In this document: positions 49,753 through 58,844 of the stretch, piece after piece
Position numbering within the stretch: position 1 is the first letter of the stretch
Layout of the letters: each line of letters starts with the position of its first letter
Assembly (NCBI GenBank): GCA_002085155.1
Contig: NASX01000001.1
Coordinates: 1 to 64,000 of the forward strand
DNA from: Sorangiineae bacterium NIC37A_2
GTDB taxonomy: Bacteria; Myxococcota_A; Polyangia; Polyangiales; Polyangiaceae
Direction: 5' to 3'
DNA length: 64,000 nucleotides
Program-made: the position numbers and the translations under genes
Notes under the pieces: model-generated
The model's database searches: none
Told to the model about the DNA's origin: nothing
Seen by the model: only the letters and a program-made list of their open reading frames with translations

Positions 49753-49769
49753 AGCAGGGGCCGTGCCAA
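49753..49769 (-). promoter_or_regulatory. Candidate sigma-54 promoter of pilin gene
   Basis: Minus-strand TTGGCACGGCCCCTGCT: GG-N10-GC spacing, about 45 bp upstream of the pilA start. Confidence 0.75.
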
Positions 49770-50037
49770 CTCCTTCCGAGGACGGGGGGCCAATGAGTAT
49801 TTGGACGGCGGGTCAGGACGGAGCCGATTTGGCGCCCTTTCAGCAAAATCCAGCCGGGGTTTACGCAGGGAACTGTGGGAGAGGGGCCGAAAGGCCCCCC
49901 GAGGTGCGCCTGACGAAAATCGTCACCTGTCGAAATGCCCTGACAAACTGCGGCAGGAAGGGCATGAGGGTCGATGTATTCGTCGGGAGCCGCATCCTCC
50001 CTGATATTTCACTTCCGAAGTTGCGCTCTCAGCTGGC

Positions 50038-50055
50038 GGTGCCAATATTGACACC
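50038..50055. promoter_or_regulatory. Near-perfect palindrome, candidate HicAB operator
   Basis: GGTGCCAATATTGACACC (8 of 9 pairs), just upstream of hicA. Confidence 0.5.
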
Positions 50056-50082
50056 ATAAAAATCGAAGAACTGGTAGCCGCT

Positions 50083-50304
50083 ATGCGAACGGCTCCCCAG
50101 AACATCCGGTTTTCAGATGCTGTCAAAGTAGCCTGCCACTACTTCGGAGAACCCCGCCAAAAGGGAACCAGCCATTGTGTTTGGAAGATGCCTTGGCCAG
50201 GAGACCCTCGAGTGAACCTCCAGAACAAGAACGGGATGGCCAAAGCATATCAAGTGAGGCAGCTACTCGAAGCCATCGGGCTGCATGCAGAAAGACGAAA
50301 GTAG
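50083..50304 (+). CDS. HicA-family toxin
   Basis: NIRFSDAVKVACHYFGEPRQKGTSHCVWKMPWPGDPRVNLQNKNGMAKAYQVRQLLEAI; HicB-like partner overlaps. Confidence 0.8.
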   Translation: MRTAPQNIRFSDAVKVACHYFGEPRQKGTSHCVWKMPWPGDPRVNLQNKNGMAKAYQVRQLLEAIGLHAERRK

Positions 50305-50650
50305 AAAGGAAACCAAACCCATGGACCGAGCTGATCTCTATACGTATCGGGTCCTCTGGTCTTCAGAGGACGACGAGTTCGTTGGCCTCGTGGCTGAGTT
50401 CCCAAGCCTCAGCCACCTTGCGACGGAGCGACATGCCGCATTGGAGGGGATTGTCGGGCTCGTTCGAGAAGTTTTGCAGGATATGGAGACCTCAGGAGAG
50501 ATGCCACCCGAGCCTCTCGCTCAGAAGCAGTATTCGGGGGAGCTGCGACTCCGCATGCCACCCGCGATGCACAAGAAGCTTGCCATCGAGGCAGCCGAGG
50601 AGAAGACCTCTCTCAATGCCGTGATCGTTCGCCGGCTCGCCGCCTTCTAA
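50285..50650 (+). CDS. HicB-family antitoxin
   Basis: YRVLWSSEDDEFVGLVAEFPSLSHLATERHAALEGIVGLVREVL and C-terminal RHH-like ELRLRMPPAMHKKLAIEAAEEKTSLNAVIVRRL; start may be 50321. Confidence 0.87.
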   Translation: MQKDESRKETKPMDRADLYTYRVLWSSEDDEFVGLVAEFPSLSHLATERHAALEGIVGLVREVLQDMETSGEMPPEPLAQKQYSGELRLRMPPAMHKKLAIEAAEEKTSLNAVIVRRLAAF

Positions 50651-50702
50651 ACGTCCCCCCCTGCGCCTTCCGGGCCTACGGTCTCTCTGCTCGCGGAAAC
50701 AC

Positions 50703-50999
50703 TCACACCTTCGGCCCGTGCCCGCGGCGGGCACTCCACACCGAGTAGATGATCACGCACTCCGACTCCCGATCGTACCTGTAATAGATGTGGCAATTCG
50801 TCTTGGGCATTGGCCATCGGCGAATCGTTCGTTCTCGCCGGCGGATATAGATGGCTCCGGCTTCCGGTGCCGCTGTCAGCTGGTCCAGCGCAGCAAGAAA
50901 CTCCTCAACGAACAGCGTCGTCGCGTCGCGATTCTGTCGCCACCACGTATCTTGAGTGCGGAACTGGTCGCGAGCTTCTTTGAGGACCTTGAACTTCAC
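50703..50999 (-). CDS. RelE/ParE-family toxin
   Basis: ARDQFRTQDTWWRQNRDATTLFVEEFLAALDQLTAAPEAGAIY ... CHIYYRYDRESECVIIYSVWSARRG. Confidence 0.88.
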   Translation of the reverse strand: MKFKVLKEARDQFRTQDTWWRQNRDATTLFVEEFLAALDQLTAAPEAGAIYIRRRERTIRRWPMPKTNCHIYYRYDRESECVIIYSVWSARRGHGPKV

Positions 51000-51220
51000 G
51001 TCCCTGCGCGCACTTCGGCAAGAAACGCCTGAGTGTCAACGAAACGGCCCGAATCTTCGTCGTCGAATGCGCGATCCAATGAAGAATGGAGTCGCAATCG
51101 CTCCTCGTCGCTCAGCAGATCCCCGTCTCGAATCACAAGCTCCACCTCGGTGCCGTCTGGGAGGTTCGTCGGCTCGTCAAGTTTCAGGTGACCGTTTTCT
51201 ACGCGGGCTTTCAGGGCCAT
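50996..51220 (-). CDS. Antitoxin partner of RelE/ParE toxin
   Basis: MALKARVENGHLKLDEPTNLPDGTEVELVIRDGDLLSDEERLRLHSSLDRAFDDEDSG...; ATGA overlap with toxin. Confidence 0.82.
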   Translation of the reverse strand: MALKARVENGHLKLDEPTNLPDGTEVELVIRDGDLLSDEERLRLHSSLDRAFDDEDSGRFVDTQAFLAEVRAGT

Positions 51221-51293
51221 CGGGCGAAGCGTACCGCCTCTCGCCCCCTCGTGCACGTCGGGTGAGTTCAACGGCCAGGACGGCCACTTCCCC

Positions 51294-53114
51294 CTACCCC
51301 CCCGGCTTCGGGGGATTCTGTTCGCGCTCGAGGTGACGGAAGATCGTGCGGGGATCGACGCCGAGGTCGCGTGCTGTCTGAGTCCGGTTGCCGTTGTTGC
51401 GCTCGAGGGCTTCGAGAACGTAGCGGCGCTGGAATTCTTCTTTGGCGCGCTCGAGGGGAAGGATCGGCTCGGCCGCATCCGTGCCGAGATCGAGGTCTTC
51501 GGGGGTGAGAAGATCTTGGTCACAGAGGACGAGCGCCTTCTTGAGCCTGTTTTCGAGCTGACGAATGTTCCCGGGCCAGTAGTAGCGCTTGATGGCGCTG
51601 AGGGCCGCGGGGGAGAAGCCGCGAACCTTACTCCCGAGCTCGTCGGCGTATTTGCTGAGGAGGGCTTTGGCGATGATAAAGACATCATCTCCGCGCTCCC
51701 GAAGCGGCGGGAGCCAGAGGTTCACGACGTTGAGCCGATAATAGAGATCTTCGCGGAAGGTCCCTTCGGAGATCATGTCTTCGAGGTTCCGGTTCGTCGC
51801 GGAGACGACGCGGATATCCGCTTTTTCTGGCCGGCTATCGCCGACGCGGGTGACCATGCGCTCCTGGAGCGCGCGGAGCAGCTTGACCTGGAGCTGCGGA
51901 GTGAGCTCGCCGACTTCGTCGAGGAAGAGAGTTCCGCCGTTCGCCTGCTGGAAACGGCCGCCGCGGCTCGCGATAGCGCCGGTAAAGGCGCCCTTCACGT
52001 GCCCGAACATCTCACTTTCCATGAGATTTTCGGGGATCGCCCCACAGTTCACCGTCACGAAGGGACCGCTGGCGCGCTCGCTCCGCCGATGGATCTCGCG
52101 GGCAATGAGCTCCTTCCCGGTGCCCGTCTCGCCCGTGATGAGCACGCTGATGTCCGTCGTGGCGACCTTCTGGAGCTTCTTGAACACCTCGAGCATCGAG
52201 GGACAAGCTCCGATGATCTCTCCGAAGCGCTTGTCGCCGAGCTCTGCTTCGAGCTTCTGTTTGTCGGCGCGGAGGGCCGAGACGAGCATCGCGTTCGTGA
52301 GGAGCAGCGACGCCTGTCCCGCGAACACCGTGAGAATGTCGAGCTGCCGCTTTTCGAAGAGGCTCTTGATCTCGTCGTTCGCGACGTAGAGCGCTCCGAT
52401 GACCTCACCGCGCGCGACGAGCGGAGCGCACATGACGCTCGAGAGCTGGAGCGCGATGACGCTCTCGCTCTGGCTGAATTTCGTGTCCGTGAGAGCGTCG
52501 CTCACGATCACCGGGCGCTTGGATTCGATGACCTGACGCACGATGCTATCGGAGATGCCCCTGCTAGGGCCGTCGAGCTCTCCGGCCTGGACGTTTCGGC
52601 TGGCGCGCACAGTGAGCGAAGGGGCGACTCCCTCGTGCGTCTCGACGAGAAGGACCATACCCCGGGCGGCCCCGGTCATCTCGAGGACATTGTCGAGAAG
52701 AGTCTCAAGCAGCTGGTCCACGCTCTCGGTCGAGACGAGCTTCTCGCTGAACTGGTAGAGGCGATGGAGCGCTTCGAGGTCCCCGCCGGAGGCGGGGGCA
52801 CGGTCGCTCGCCGCCGGGAGCAGCTCGCTCAACATGCTGAAGGAGAACTGAGCGTCGCCGAGACAGAGCCGGTCGCCGTTGACCAGACGGGCTCGGCGCT
52901 TCCTCTTGCCGTTGATGGTGATGGCGTCGCTGCCAGAGAGGCCTTCGATTTCGAAATCGCGCCCGGAGAAGACGATCTGGGCGTGGTGAGACTCGAGGGT
53001 CGCGTTCGGGATGGCGATATCGTTCCCGGCCGCCCGTCCAATCGTCGTGATCGGTTTATGGAGCGGGTAGAGCTGCGGGGGTCCGCTGGGCGGGAAATAT
53101 CGCAGAGTCGCCAT
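51294..53114 (-). CDS. Sigma-54-dependent Fis-family regulator with FHA and GAF domains
   Basis: FHA (TTIGRAAGNDIAIPNATLESHHAQI), GAF, AAA+ (GETGTGKELIAREIH, GAFTGA, GGTLFLDEVGEL), Fis HTH (NNGNRTQTARDLGVDPRTIFRHL). Confidence 0.95.
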   Translation of the reverse strand: MATLRYFPPSGPPQLYPLHKPITTIGRAAGNDIAIPNATLESHHAQIVFSGRDFEIEGLSGSDAITINGKRKRRARLVNGDRLCLGDAQFSFSMLSELLPAASDRAPASGGDLEALHRLYQFSEKLVSTESVDQLLETLLDNVLEMTGAARGMVLLVETHEGVAPSLTVRASRNVQAGELDGPSRGISDSIVRQVIESKRPVIVSDALTDTKFSQSESVIALQLSSVMCAPLVARGEVIGALYVANDEIKSLFEKRQLDILTVFAGQASLLLTNAMLVSALRADKQKLEAELGDKRFGEIIGACPSMLEVFKKLQKVATTDISVLITGETGTGKELIAREIHRRSERASGPFVTVNCGAIPENLMESEMFGHVKGAFTGAIASRGGRFQQANGGTLFLDEVGELTPQLQVKLLRALQERMVTRVGDSRPEKADIRVVSATNRNLEDMISEGTFREDLYYRLNVVNLWLPPLRERGDDVFIIAKALLSKYADELGSKVRGFSPAALSAIKRYYWPGNIRQLENRLKKALVLCDQDLLTPEDLDLGTDAAEPILPLERAKEEFQRRYVLEALERNNGNRTQTARDLGVDPRTIFRHLEREQNPPKPGG

Positions 53115-53212
53115 TTACGGCGCCAACATACCAAAATCTCTGGAAAACTCCCATGTCCGTCGCCCGAGGCTTCCGGAGCGTTCTACGTTCGATCTGGACG
53201 CGAAAAGTTCGC

Positions 53213-54211
53213 TCATTCCCACTCCGCGTGGAGCGGGCGCGCGAGCAGAGCTTTCAGGGCCTCTTTCGGAGAACTCCCACCATAAAGCACGGAGTAGACG
53301 GCTTCGACGATAGGCATCGCCACGCCGTTCTGCTGACCGAGCTCGTAGGCGCTCTTCGCGGTCGTATACCCTTCGGCGACACCTCGGCTTTTTTCGAGAG
53401 CTTCCGCGAGGGTCGCCCCCTGGCCGAGTTTGTAACCGAGAGCGCGGTTGCGCGAGAGATCGCCGGTACAGGTCAAAATCAGGTCGCCGACGCCCGAGAG
53501 CCCCGCCACCGTCAACTGGGAGCCACCGAGGGCCATCGCCAGCCGGGCCATCTCGGCGATACCCCGCGTGATGAGCGCGGCGCGCGTGTTGTGTCCGAGG
53601 CCTAGTCCATCGATCGCCCCCGCAGCGATCGCGATCACGTTCTTCAGAGCCCCTCCGACTTCGACGCCGATCGGATCTTCGCTCGTATAAACGCGCAGCC
53701 ACTCGCTCGCGACAGCCTGCTGGACAAGCAGAGCCTGGGCTTTGTCGGTCGAAGCAGCGACGAGGTTCGTCGGCATCCTGCGGGCCACTTCGTCCGCGAA
53801 GCTCGGACCCGAAAGAACCACACTCGGCAAAGGCGCGCTCTTCGTTTCGTCTTCGACCACCTCGGTCATGAGCGAGAGGGAGTCCGTCTCGATGCCCTTG
53901 CTCGCGATCACCGCCGTCGGGCGCGCGGAAAGGAACGGAAGCGCCGAGCGCAGAGTCGCCCGGAGCACTGGAGAGGGCACAGCGAGCACGAAGAGCTCGG
54001 CCCCTTCGAGAGCTCGGCCTAAATCCGCTTCGATCGCGAGATTCTCAGGCAGCGCATGCCCCGGGAAAAAGGCGACGTTTTCGCGCGCCTGTTTCATGGC
54101 CGCGGCGTGGTCCGGCTGCCAGGTCCAGAGGGTGACCTCATGATCGCGTTCGATGAGAGACCGCGCGAGCGCCGTTCCCCAAGCGCCAGCGCCGAGAACT
54201 GAGATCTTCAT
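53213..54211 (-). CDS. gpsA: NAD(P)H-dependent glycerol-3-phosphate dehydrogenase
   Basis: MKISVLGAGAWGTALARSLIERDHEVTLW ... GGALKNVIAIAAGAIDGLGLGHNTRAALITRG. Confidence 0.97.
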   Translation of the reverse strand: MKISVLGAGAWGTALARSLIERDHEVTLWTWQPDHAAAMKQARENVAFFPGHALPENLAIEADLGRALEGAELFVLAVPSPVLRATLRSALPFLSARPTAVIASKGIETDSLSLMTEVVEDETKSAPLPSVVLSGPSFADEVARRMPTNLVAASTDKAQALLVQQAVASEWLRVYTSEDPIGVEVGGALKNVIAIAAGAIDGLGLGHNTRAALITRGIAEMARLAMALGGSQLTVAGLSGVGDLILTCTGDLSRNRALGYKLGQGATLAEALEKSRGVAEGYTTAKSAYELGQQNGVAMPIVEAVYSVLYGGSSPKEALKALLARPLHAEWE

Positions 54212-54340
54212 TTCCCCACGTCTATAGACGGGGCCGCGCCGGAAAGAAAACCCGCGACTATAGAGCTCGGGCTCTGCGCGACGAAGCGAGAAAATCCGGC
54301 CGACGCCCGCGACCTCAAATCGCGGGCAAACCGGCGAAGC

Positions 54341-54844
54341 TCACTGCGTCGTACCGACGACACCAGCCTCGAGGCGGTACTTCGTCGAGGTCATCACACC
54401 CTGCGCGCCCGGCGATTCACCCATGCTGACCCAAAGGCGATACTTCGGACTCTCGAGGAGCGCCCCACCGGACACAAGCGCATGCCCCGGAAGACCCGGC
54501 TCCCGGGGGATCGGCGCACCTCCCGCTCCCGACGCGTCCCCTCCCGTATTCGAAGCGCCCCCAGCGCCCGTCTCTCCGCCGCTGCTCGGCGCGCCGCCGC
54601 TGCTCGCCGCACTGCCACTGCTCGGGCTCCCGGCGAAGCCGTCGTCTTCGTCTTCCAGAACGGACCCGCCGCCCGCCTGCTTCTGGCCTCCGCTCGCCTG
54701 AACCTGGCCGCCACTCGACGGATCGCTGCCCCCGACGCCCGGCTCTTCAGCATCAGAGCTCCCGAGGCGCAGCCCCTCGCCACAGCCCGACGCGACGGAG
54801 AGGGCCCCGAGCCCGAGGGATAAGATCCAACCGTACCGCCTCAT
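54341..54844 (-). CDS. Small lipoprotein with Gly/Ala/Ser-rich linker
   Basis: Lipobox ASGC, GGEPS/GGA linker, short C-terminal domain ALLESPKYRLWVSMGESPGAQGVMTSTKYRLEAGVVGTTQ. Confidence 0.65.
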   Translation of the reverse strand: MRRYGWILSLGLGALSVASGCGEGLRLGSSDAEEPGVGGSDPSSGGQVQASGGQKQAGGGSVLEDEDDGFAGSPSSGSAASSGGAPSSGGETGAGGASNTGGDASGAGGAPIPREPGLPGHALVSGGALLESPKYRLWVSMGESPGAQGVMTSTKYRLEAGVVGTTQ

Positions 54845-55005
54845 TTTCGCCTCACGCGCGCACGAAGTCACCCTAAGCCTTCTTTCTCCTACACGTCAAT
54901 CGCTTTGGGTCGGTTTGGGTGTTCCCCGCTCGGCGGCCTCATGGCACGAACTCGCTCGTTCGGGGCGGCAGAGCACGGAGCTCTCACGGCCCGGCGGACC
55001 GGACC

Positions 55006-56235
55006 ATGAACGCATCTCCCCGCTTCACCCCGTACCAGAAGAAGCTGCTCGGCTTTTTGTCCGTGGCGACCTTCTTCGAAGGTTACGACTTCTTCGCCCT
55101 GACCCAGGTCTTGCCTCACCTCCGGACCGAGTTCGCCCTCGATCATGCGGAGGCGAGTCAGCTGCTCGGAGTCGTGAACATGGGCGCGGTGCTCGCCTAT
55201 GCCCTCGTCTCGAAGGCTGACCGCTACGGACGCAAAGCGGTCCTGAACATCACGATCCTCGGTTACACGCTGCTCTCCGCGGCGTCCGGTCTCGCGCCCA
55301 ACGTCATTGTATTCGGACTCTGTCAGCTCCTCGCGCGCATCTTCTTGATCGGTGAGTGGGCCACAAGCATGGTCATCGCCGCCGAGGAGTTTCCGAAGGA
55401 ACGGCGAGGGTTTGCGCTAGGGATGGTCGGGGCGATGGCGGGGCTTGGCTCCGTGCTCTGCGTCGCTGTGGTGCCCGCGCTCACGAAAGCCTTCGGCTGG
55501 CGCAGCGTGTATTTTGTCGGAGTGTTTCCGCTCCTGCTCGTGGCCTACGCTCGCCGAGGCCTCCGGGAGACCTCGCGCTTCGAGACGAAAAGCGAATCGA
55601 AAGAGGGCGAGAGCAACATCAAGGGCCTGCTCAAGAGCGCTTACCGAGGGCGGGCGATTCGCCTCGGGCTGATCTGGTTTCTGACCTACCTCGCGACCCA
55701 GAACGCCGTGAGCGTCTGGAAGGACTACGCGATGACCGAGCTCAATTTGTCCGAGACGGCCGCAGGCGGAACCATGACGATCGCGGCTCTCGTCGCCTTA
55801 CCCGTGGCCTTCCTCACGGGTCCTCTCATCGATCTCGTCGGAAGGCGCATCGGCGCGACCTTGATCCTGACTTTGACCTCTCTCGGCGTCTACGGCAGCT
55901 ACTCCCTCGCTCCCGGCGCCCTGCTCACCATAGCGCTGACCTTCGCGGTGATCGGCGTGAGCGCGGTCCTGACCGCTTTGAACGCGTTTACGACCGAGCT
56001 CTTCCCGACGGAGGTCCGCGGCTCCGCTTTCGCCTTCTCGAACAATATCCTCGGCCGCACAGGCTACTGGGTCTCCCCGTTCGTCGTCGGGGCCATCGCG
56101 AATCAAACGGGCTGGGGATTGCCCCTGCGAGTCGCGGCGCTGTTCCCGCTGATCGCGGTGGTTTTGGTCTGGCTCTGGCTCCCTGAGACGCGGGGCGTTG
56201 AGCTCGAAGAGGTCGAGAAACCGACCGAGGGCTGA
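55006..56235 (+). CDS. MFS transporter (sugar/organic-acid porter type)
   Basis: FFEGYDFFALTQVLPHLRTEF, SKADRYGRKAVL, VVPALTKAFGWRSVYFVGVFPLLL; 12 TM pattern. Confidence 0.9.
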   Translation: MNASPRFTPYQKKLLGFLSVATFFEGYDFFALTQVLPHLRTEFALDHAEASQLLGVVNMGAVLAYALVSKADRYGRKAVLNITILGYTLLSAASGLAPNVIVFGLCQLLARIFLIGEWATSMVIAAEEFPKERRGFALGMVGAMAGLGSVLCVAVVPALTKAFGWRSVYFVGVFPLLLVAYARRGLRETSRFETKSESKEGESNIKGLLKSAYRGRAIRLGLIWFLTYLATQNAVSVWKDYAMTELNLSETAAGGTMTIAALVALPVAFLTGPLIDLVGRRIGATLILTLTSLGVYGSYSLAPGALLTIALTFAVIGVSAVLTALNAFTTELFPTEVRGSAFAFSNNILGRTGYWVSPFVVGAIANQTGWGLPLRVAALFPLIAVVLVWLWLPETRGVELEEVEKPTEG

Positions 56236-56307
56236 ACGCCCGCCGCACGCGGAAGAGTCCCGACGCGCGAAGCCTGCCGGCCGCCTGCGCAGCCCCGCTC
56301 ATTGTCC

Positions 56308-56922
56308 TCAACCCATCACGGGAAGATCGGGCGGAATCGTCTCTTTCAGGCTCGGTCGCTCGAGAAGGCGCGCCTCATATTCGAGAAGGCTCGCGTAGTC
56401 CCCTGCGAGGAACTCGGGACGACGCAAGCGGCAATAGCCGAGGGCCGCAATGACTGCGATGTCCGCGAGGCTGAAGCGACCGCCCTCGAGGTAGGGCGAA
56501 CCAAGCGCCGCACGGTCAAGCTCAGCGAGAACGGCGCGCACCTTTTCGGTCAGTTTCGCGATCTGCGCCTCGTTTCGAACCTCAGCGGGGCGCGCCGTTT
56601 CGACCACGATCGGGATCAGGACATCACAGAGTCCATCGGCGAGCGCCTCAAAGCGGCGCACCCGAGCCCGGGCCATCGGATCGCCAGGAATCAGGACAGG
56701 ATGCGGATGGAGATGATCCAGGGTGTCGATGATGACCCGGGAGTCGAAGAGCGCGAGCCCGCTGTCGAGAACCAGGGTCGGCACTTTTCCGAGGGGATTC
56801 ACCTCGCTCGCCTTGCGCCCGGAGGTTCGGACATCCACCTCGTCCGCGCGCAGCCCCTTTTCTCTTAGAAAAACGCGAACCTTCCGCGAATAGGGGCTCG
56901 TCAGCGAGTGGTAGAGTTCCAT
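56308..56922 (-). CDS. Glutathione S-transferase family protein
   Basis: MELYHSLTSPYSRKVRVFLREKGL ... NPLGKVPTLVLDSGLALFDSRVIIDTLD. Confidence 0.92.
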   Translation of the reverse strand: MELYHSLTSPYSRKVRVFLREKGLRADEVDVRTSGRKASEVNPLGKVPTLVLDSGLALFDSRVIIDTLDHLHPHPVLIPGDPMARARVRRFEALADGLCDVLIPIVVETARPAEVRNEAQIAKLTEKVRAVLAELDRAALGSPYLEGGRFSLADIAVIAALGYCRLRRPEFLAGDYASLLEYEARLLERPSLKETIPPDLPVMG

Positions 56923-57021
56923 GAACGAAATCTACTCGCCTCCGGCCCCGGGACAACGAGAGAAACTCCTGACAGGGCGCAAACGATAGAAAACCGAGGA
57001 CCTTTTCGCTAGAGGAGGGGC

Positions 57022-57879
57022 GTGCCGAAGTCGGGCCAACCCTGGGACCAGAGCTTCCTCGCCGGACATCCGCTGTTCCGCGCGTTCGAGCCCTTTGCGC
57101 GTCCCCTGCGTACCCCGACCTGGCCCGGACCCGACGACTTTACACGTGTCTGTGCGGAGTTTTGCGCGCGCTCGGGTCTCGAGCTCCCGCCTCTCAGCTT
57201 CCGCGCCATGGAGAAGAAGTCACGCCGCGAGAAACGGACCTCCGTCGAGCTCGAGCGCCTGTATGACGGGAGCATCACGCTCTCCGGCGAGGTCCCCTGC
57301 CTCAGAGAGAGTTATCACGATCTCTTGAACGCGATCGTCTTCTGCGCCTTCCCCCGCGCGAAGCGGGCCCTGCACGCTCGGCAGTTTCGGGCGCTCAAGA
57401 CCTGGCTCGAAGAGAACGGTGTGCTCGGTGACGAAACGAGCGCCCCGCGTTTGCCTGGGGCGCGTTCCCGTGAACAAGACGCACTCACCATCTTCGATGA
57501 AGGCGGGACCGTGCTCCTCTTCACCGAGCGCGCTCACGAAAAGTGGAGAGGAGCTCGCACGCGGCTCAGCCTCGAGGACTTCGGTCCCGACCAGGTTCTC
57601 CCGCTCCTTTTCGGTCACGCCCTCCTCGAACACCTCGTCGAAGGCCAAAGGGCCCTCCGCTCGAGCGGCGTCGTCATGGTCCTGCCCGAACCCAAAGGAG
57701 AACTCCTCGCCCTAGCCGGTGAAAAGGACGTGCTCGAGCTCTTCGCCTATGTCGACGCGCGCCTCGCCGAGCGCCTCGAAGACCCCAAAGAATTCCGCCT
57801 TCCCGGCGCCGACTCGATCTTCGAGCTGTCTTCCGGAAAGGTCCTGGTCGGCCCGCCGAAGCCCGCTTGGCACCTGTGA
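57022..57879 (+). CDS. DUF3025-family protein
   Basis: FAIRPLSFRAMEKK-like segment then ESYHDLLNAIVFCAFPRAKRALHARQF and SREQDALTIFDEGG. Confidence 0.85.
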   Translation: MPKSGQPWDQSFLAGHPLFRAFEPFARPLRTPTWPGPDDFTRVCAEFCARSGLELPPLSFRAMEKKSRREKRTSVELERLYDGSITLSGEVPCLRESYHDLLNAIVFCAFPRAKRALHARQFRALKTWLEENGVLGDETSAPRLPGARSREQDALTIFDEGGTVLLFTERAHEKWRGARTRLSLEDFGPDQVLPLLFGHALLEHLVEGQRALRSSGVVMVLPEPKGELLALAGEKDVLELFAYVDARLAERLEDPKEFRLPGADSIFELSSGKVLVGPPKPAWHL

Positions 57880-57906
57880 CGCCCTCCGCTCTCTAGAGAT
57901 TCCCGC

Positions 57907-58458
57907 ATGATTCAGGACGACGACGATCTCACAGAGTTCTCCGAGGGACCTCGCGCCCGCTCGCGCACCTCGATGAAAGATGAACGCGTAGCGAGCGAGA
58001 CGGCGCTGCTTCGCATTTTGGATCGCCTCGGTCAGCTCCCGGAGACTGTTTGGGACAGGCTCGGGGTCTCCGAAGAAACCCAAGATGGGCTCCGCACGGC
58101 AAAGAAGATCAAAGACGCCGCCGCCCGAGCCCGTCACCTCAAACACGTTCGCGCGTCTTTGCGCGCCGAAGATTGGCAGGGCATCGAACGGCGCATTGAA
58201 CAGTTCGCCGGAGGCCAGGCCCTCGATCCCCTCGACCAAGAGACTCCGCCCCACGTCGCAAGAGCCGCTGAGCTCGTGATCCAAGGCGATCCGGGCCTTG
58301 CCCGTTTTCTCGAAGAATACCCCCGCGCGAATCGAACCCGCCTCCGCCAGCTCATCCGCGGTGTTCTCGAAGCCTCCGAAGCGAAACGTCCAAGAGCCCG
58401 CAGCGTCCTCGAAGCCGCCGTCTACAGCGCGATGGAAGCCGGTTCCGGCGAATCGTAA
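57907..58458 (+). CDS. DUF615/YjgA (DarP) ribosome-associated protein family
   Basis: ARARHLKHVRASLRAEDWQGIERRIEQ ... EEYPRANRTRLRQLIRGVLEASEAKRPRARSVLE. Confidence 0.85.
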   Translation: MIQDDDDLTEFSEGPRARSRTSMKDERVASETALLRILDRLGQLPETVWDRLGVSEETQDGLRTAKKIKDAAARARHLKHVRASLRAEDWQGIERRIEQFAGGQALDPLDQETPPHVARAAELVIQGDPGLARFLEEYPRANRTRLRQLIRGVLEASEAKRPRARSVLEAAVYSAMEAGSGES

Positions 58459-58844
58459 GCGCCACGTTTGCTCGTGCCTCCACCGAAGCCGATTTCTCGC
58501 GCGGCGGCGCCGTCAGACGTCCCAGCCGTTTTTCCGTGGGGCTCCAAGTGTTTTCTTTGGCCCCGGTCCATCACATCCATCACGGCCCGGCCGAGCCTTC
58601 ACCTGAGCGCAACATCTTCTTGCGCGCCCTCTGGCCGCCGATCCAACCATCGCCCAACGTCTCCGCGCCTCACCTCGCGCCCACCGGTAATTCCACCACG
58701 AGCCGAACCGAATCCATTTTTGCCCGTGAGGCAACAGACAGTGACGCGCCCATAAGTTGCAACTCGATCGCCGGCGCGCTTAAAGATCCTCCGCGGGGGC
58801 GCGGAGGCACTCCTATTTGCCCCCCTCTCACCCAAGGAACATCT

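Noticed and set aside
51333-53285. 650-aa plus-strand ORF antisense to the sigma-54 regulator
   Set aside because: Shadow ORF from high-GC codon bias; the minus strand encodes clear FHA/GAF/AAA+/Fis domains.
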